Below, piece by piece: positions 63,529-64,000 of a stretch of 64,000 bases of DNA (position 1 is its first letter; each line of letters begins with the position of its first letter). Both the position numbers and the translations under genes were made by a program. The notes under the pieces were generated by a model, which was not told the origin of the DNA, searched no databases, and worked only from the letters and a program-made list of their open reading frames with translations. The DNA comes from Sediminicoccus sp. KRV36 (GTDB lineage: Bacteria; Pseudomonadota; Alphaproteobacteria; Acetobacterales; Acetobacteraceae): contig NZ_CP085081.1 of assembly GCF_023243115.1 (NCBI RefSeq), positions 1 through 64,000 on the forward strand. Direction: 5' to 3'.

Positions 63529-64000
63529 ACCGCAAGCTCCTGCTGGGTGTCGCGCTGATCGCGGCGGGCGCCGGCGGCTGGTACCTCTACGCCGGGCAGA
63601 CCCCGCCGCCCGCGCCTGTGGCGGCGGCCCCCGCCGTGCCGCTCGGCGTGGGTGCGCTGGGCCGGATCGAGCCCGCCTCGCGCATCCGCAAGCTGAACCA
63701 GCCGGGCGGCATGGCCGTCACCCGCCTGGAACGCCTGCTGGTGGCCGAGGGCGATGAGGTGCGTGAGGGGCAGCTCCTCGCGGAATTCGCCGATGCCCAT
63801 CTGAAGGACGCCGCCGCCCAGCAGGCCGAGGCCAATCTGGACGAGCTGCGCGCCGCCCTCGCCCGCGTGCGGGAAGCCGGCCGGCCGAGCGAGATCGCCG
63901 CCCAGCGCGCCCGCATCGCCGCGATCGCCGCGCAGGAGGAAATCGCCCGGCGCGAGGCGACCCGCACGGACCGCCTGGTGCCCTCCGGCGCCGGCTCGGA
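63525..64000 (+). CDS. HlyD/DevB-like periplasmic adaptor protein (partial)
   Basis: The first 158 residues of a gene cut by the window end. A short N-terminal membrane segment (LLLGVALIAAGAGGWYLYA) is followed by the barrel/lipoyl region GVGALGRIEPASRIRKLNQPG and VTRLERLLVAEGDEVREGQL, then a long alanine/arginine/glutamate-rich coiled coil. This matches membrane fusion proteins of ABC exporters, particularly the DevB/YbhG kind. Coupled to TetR by ATGA. ABC permease and ATPase genes would be expected just beyond the window, which cannot be checked here. Confidence 0.85.
   Translation, partial: MNRKLLLGVALIAAGAGGWYLYAGQTPPPAPVAAAPAVPLGVGALGRIEPASRIRKLNQPGGMAVTRLERLLVAEGDEVREGQLLAEFADAHLKDAAAQQAEANLDELRAALARVREAGRPSEIAAQRARIAAIAAQEEIARREATRTDRLVPSGAGS

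Overview
The window is GC-rich, almost wholly coding, and reads as an alphaproteobacterial chromosome close to the replication origin. The gene set (PpsR, Maf, ParA/ParB with RsmG-MnmG-MnmE, Rho, HemJ, a his operon holding a DUF2628 gene, a Bug/TctC-type binding protein) suggests Rhodospirillales, most likely Acetobacteraceae (Roseomonas-like). That placement is an inference from gene content, not from a marker gene. No rRNA, tRNA, IS element, prophage or CRISPR array was recognised.

Layout. 1-1787: a non-coding leader with DnaA-box-like words, then ppsR and maf. 1810-9090: CoA transferase, WecB epimerase, HpcH/HpaI aldolase, a FAD-linked oxidase coupled to an MFS carrier, and two paralogous small secreted proteins. 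9245-25595: the most striking region. A minus-strand operon (SDR, P450, LpxL-like acyltransferase, GNAT-like protein, glycosyltransferase) diverges from a giant type I polyketide/fatty acid synthase without a thioesterase. A plus-strand operon follows (AONS-family PLP synthase, CDP-alcohol phosphotransferase, hotdog thioesterase, asparaginase). Read together they look like a route to a polyketide-derived amino lipid: chain building, release by decarboxylative condensation with an amino acid, keto reduction, hydroxylation, N-acylation and attachment of a phospho-alcohol head group. 25602-36718: thioesterase, two small lipoproteins, RraA-like protein, CoA transferase, methyltransferase, acyl-CoA synthetase, gluconokinase, 6-phosphogluconate dehydrogenase, a sphingosine-1-phosphate-lyase-like decarboxylase, a TctC protein and a serine hydrolase.

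36708-48296 is the conserved origin-proximal block on the minus strand: parB, parA, rsmG, mnmG, mnmE, and further on rho and hemJ, with two perfect parS sites inside the mnmG/rsmG junction. Between mnmE and rho lie a 2Fe-2S thioredoxin-like ferredoxin, ogt, a quinone oxidoreductase, a GNAT, an HD hydrolase and two small lipoproteins. 48299-54192: gmhB, then the his operon hisB-DUF2628-hisH-GNAT-hisA-GNAT-hisF-hisE and a HIT protein. 54197-60921: four glycosyltransferase-type genes with several tandem repeats, probably for a surface polysaccharide. 60935-64000: a frameshifted secreted protein, a DadA-like oxidase, and a TetR regulator with two operators coupled to an HlyD/DevB-like membrane fusion protein cut by the window edge.

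A recurrent style is translational coupling through 4-base overlaps (ATGA, GTGA, TTGA), often with GTG or TTG starts. Several start codons below were chosen on that basis.
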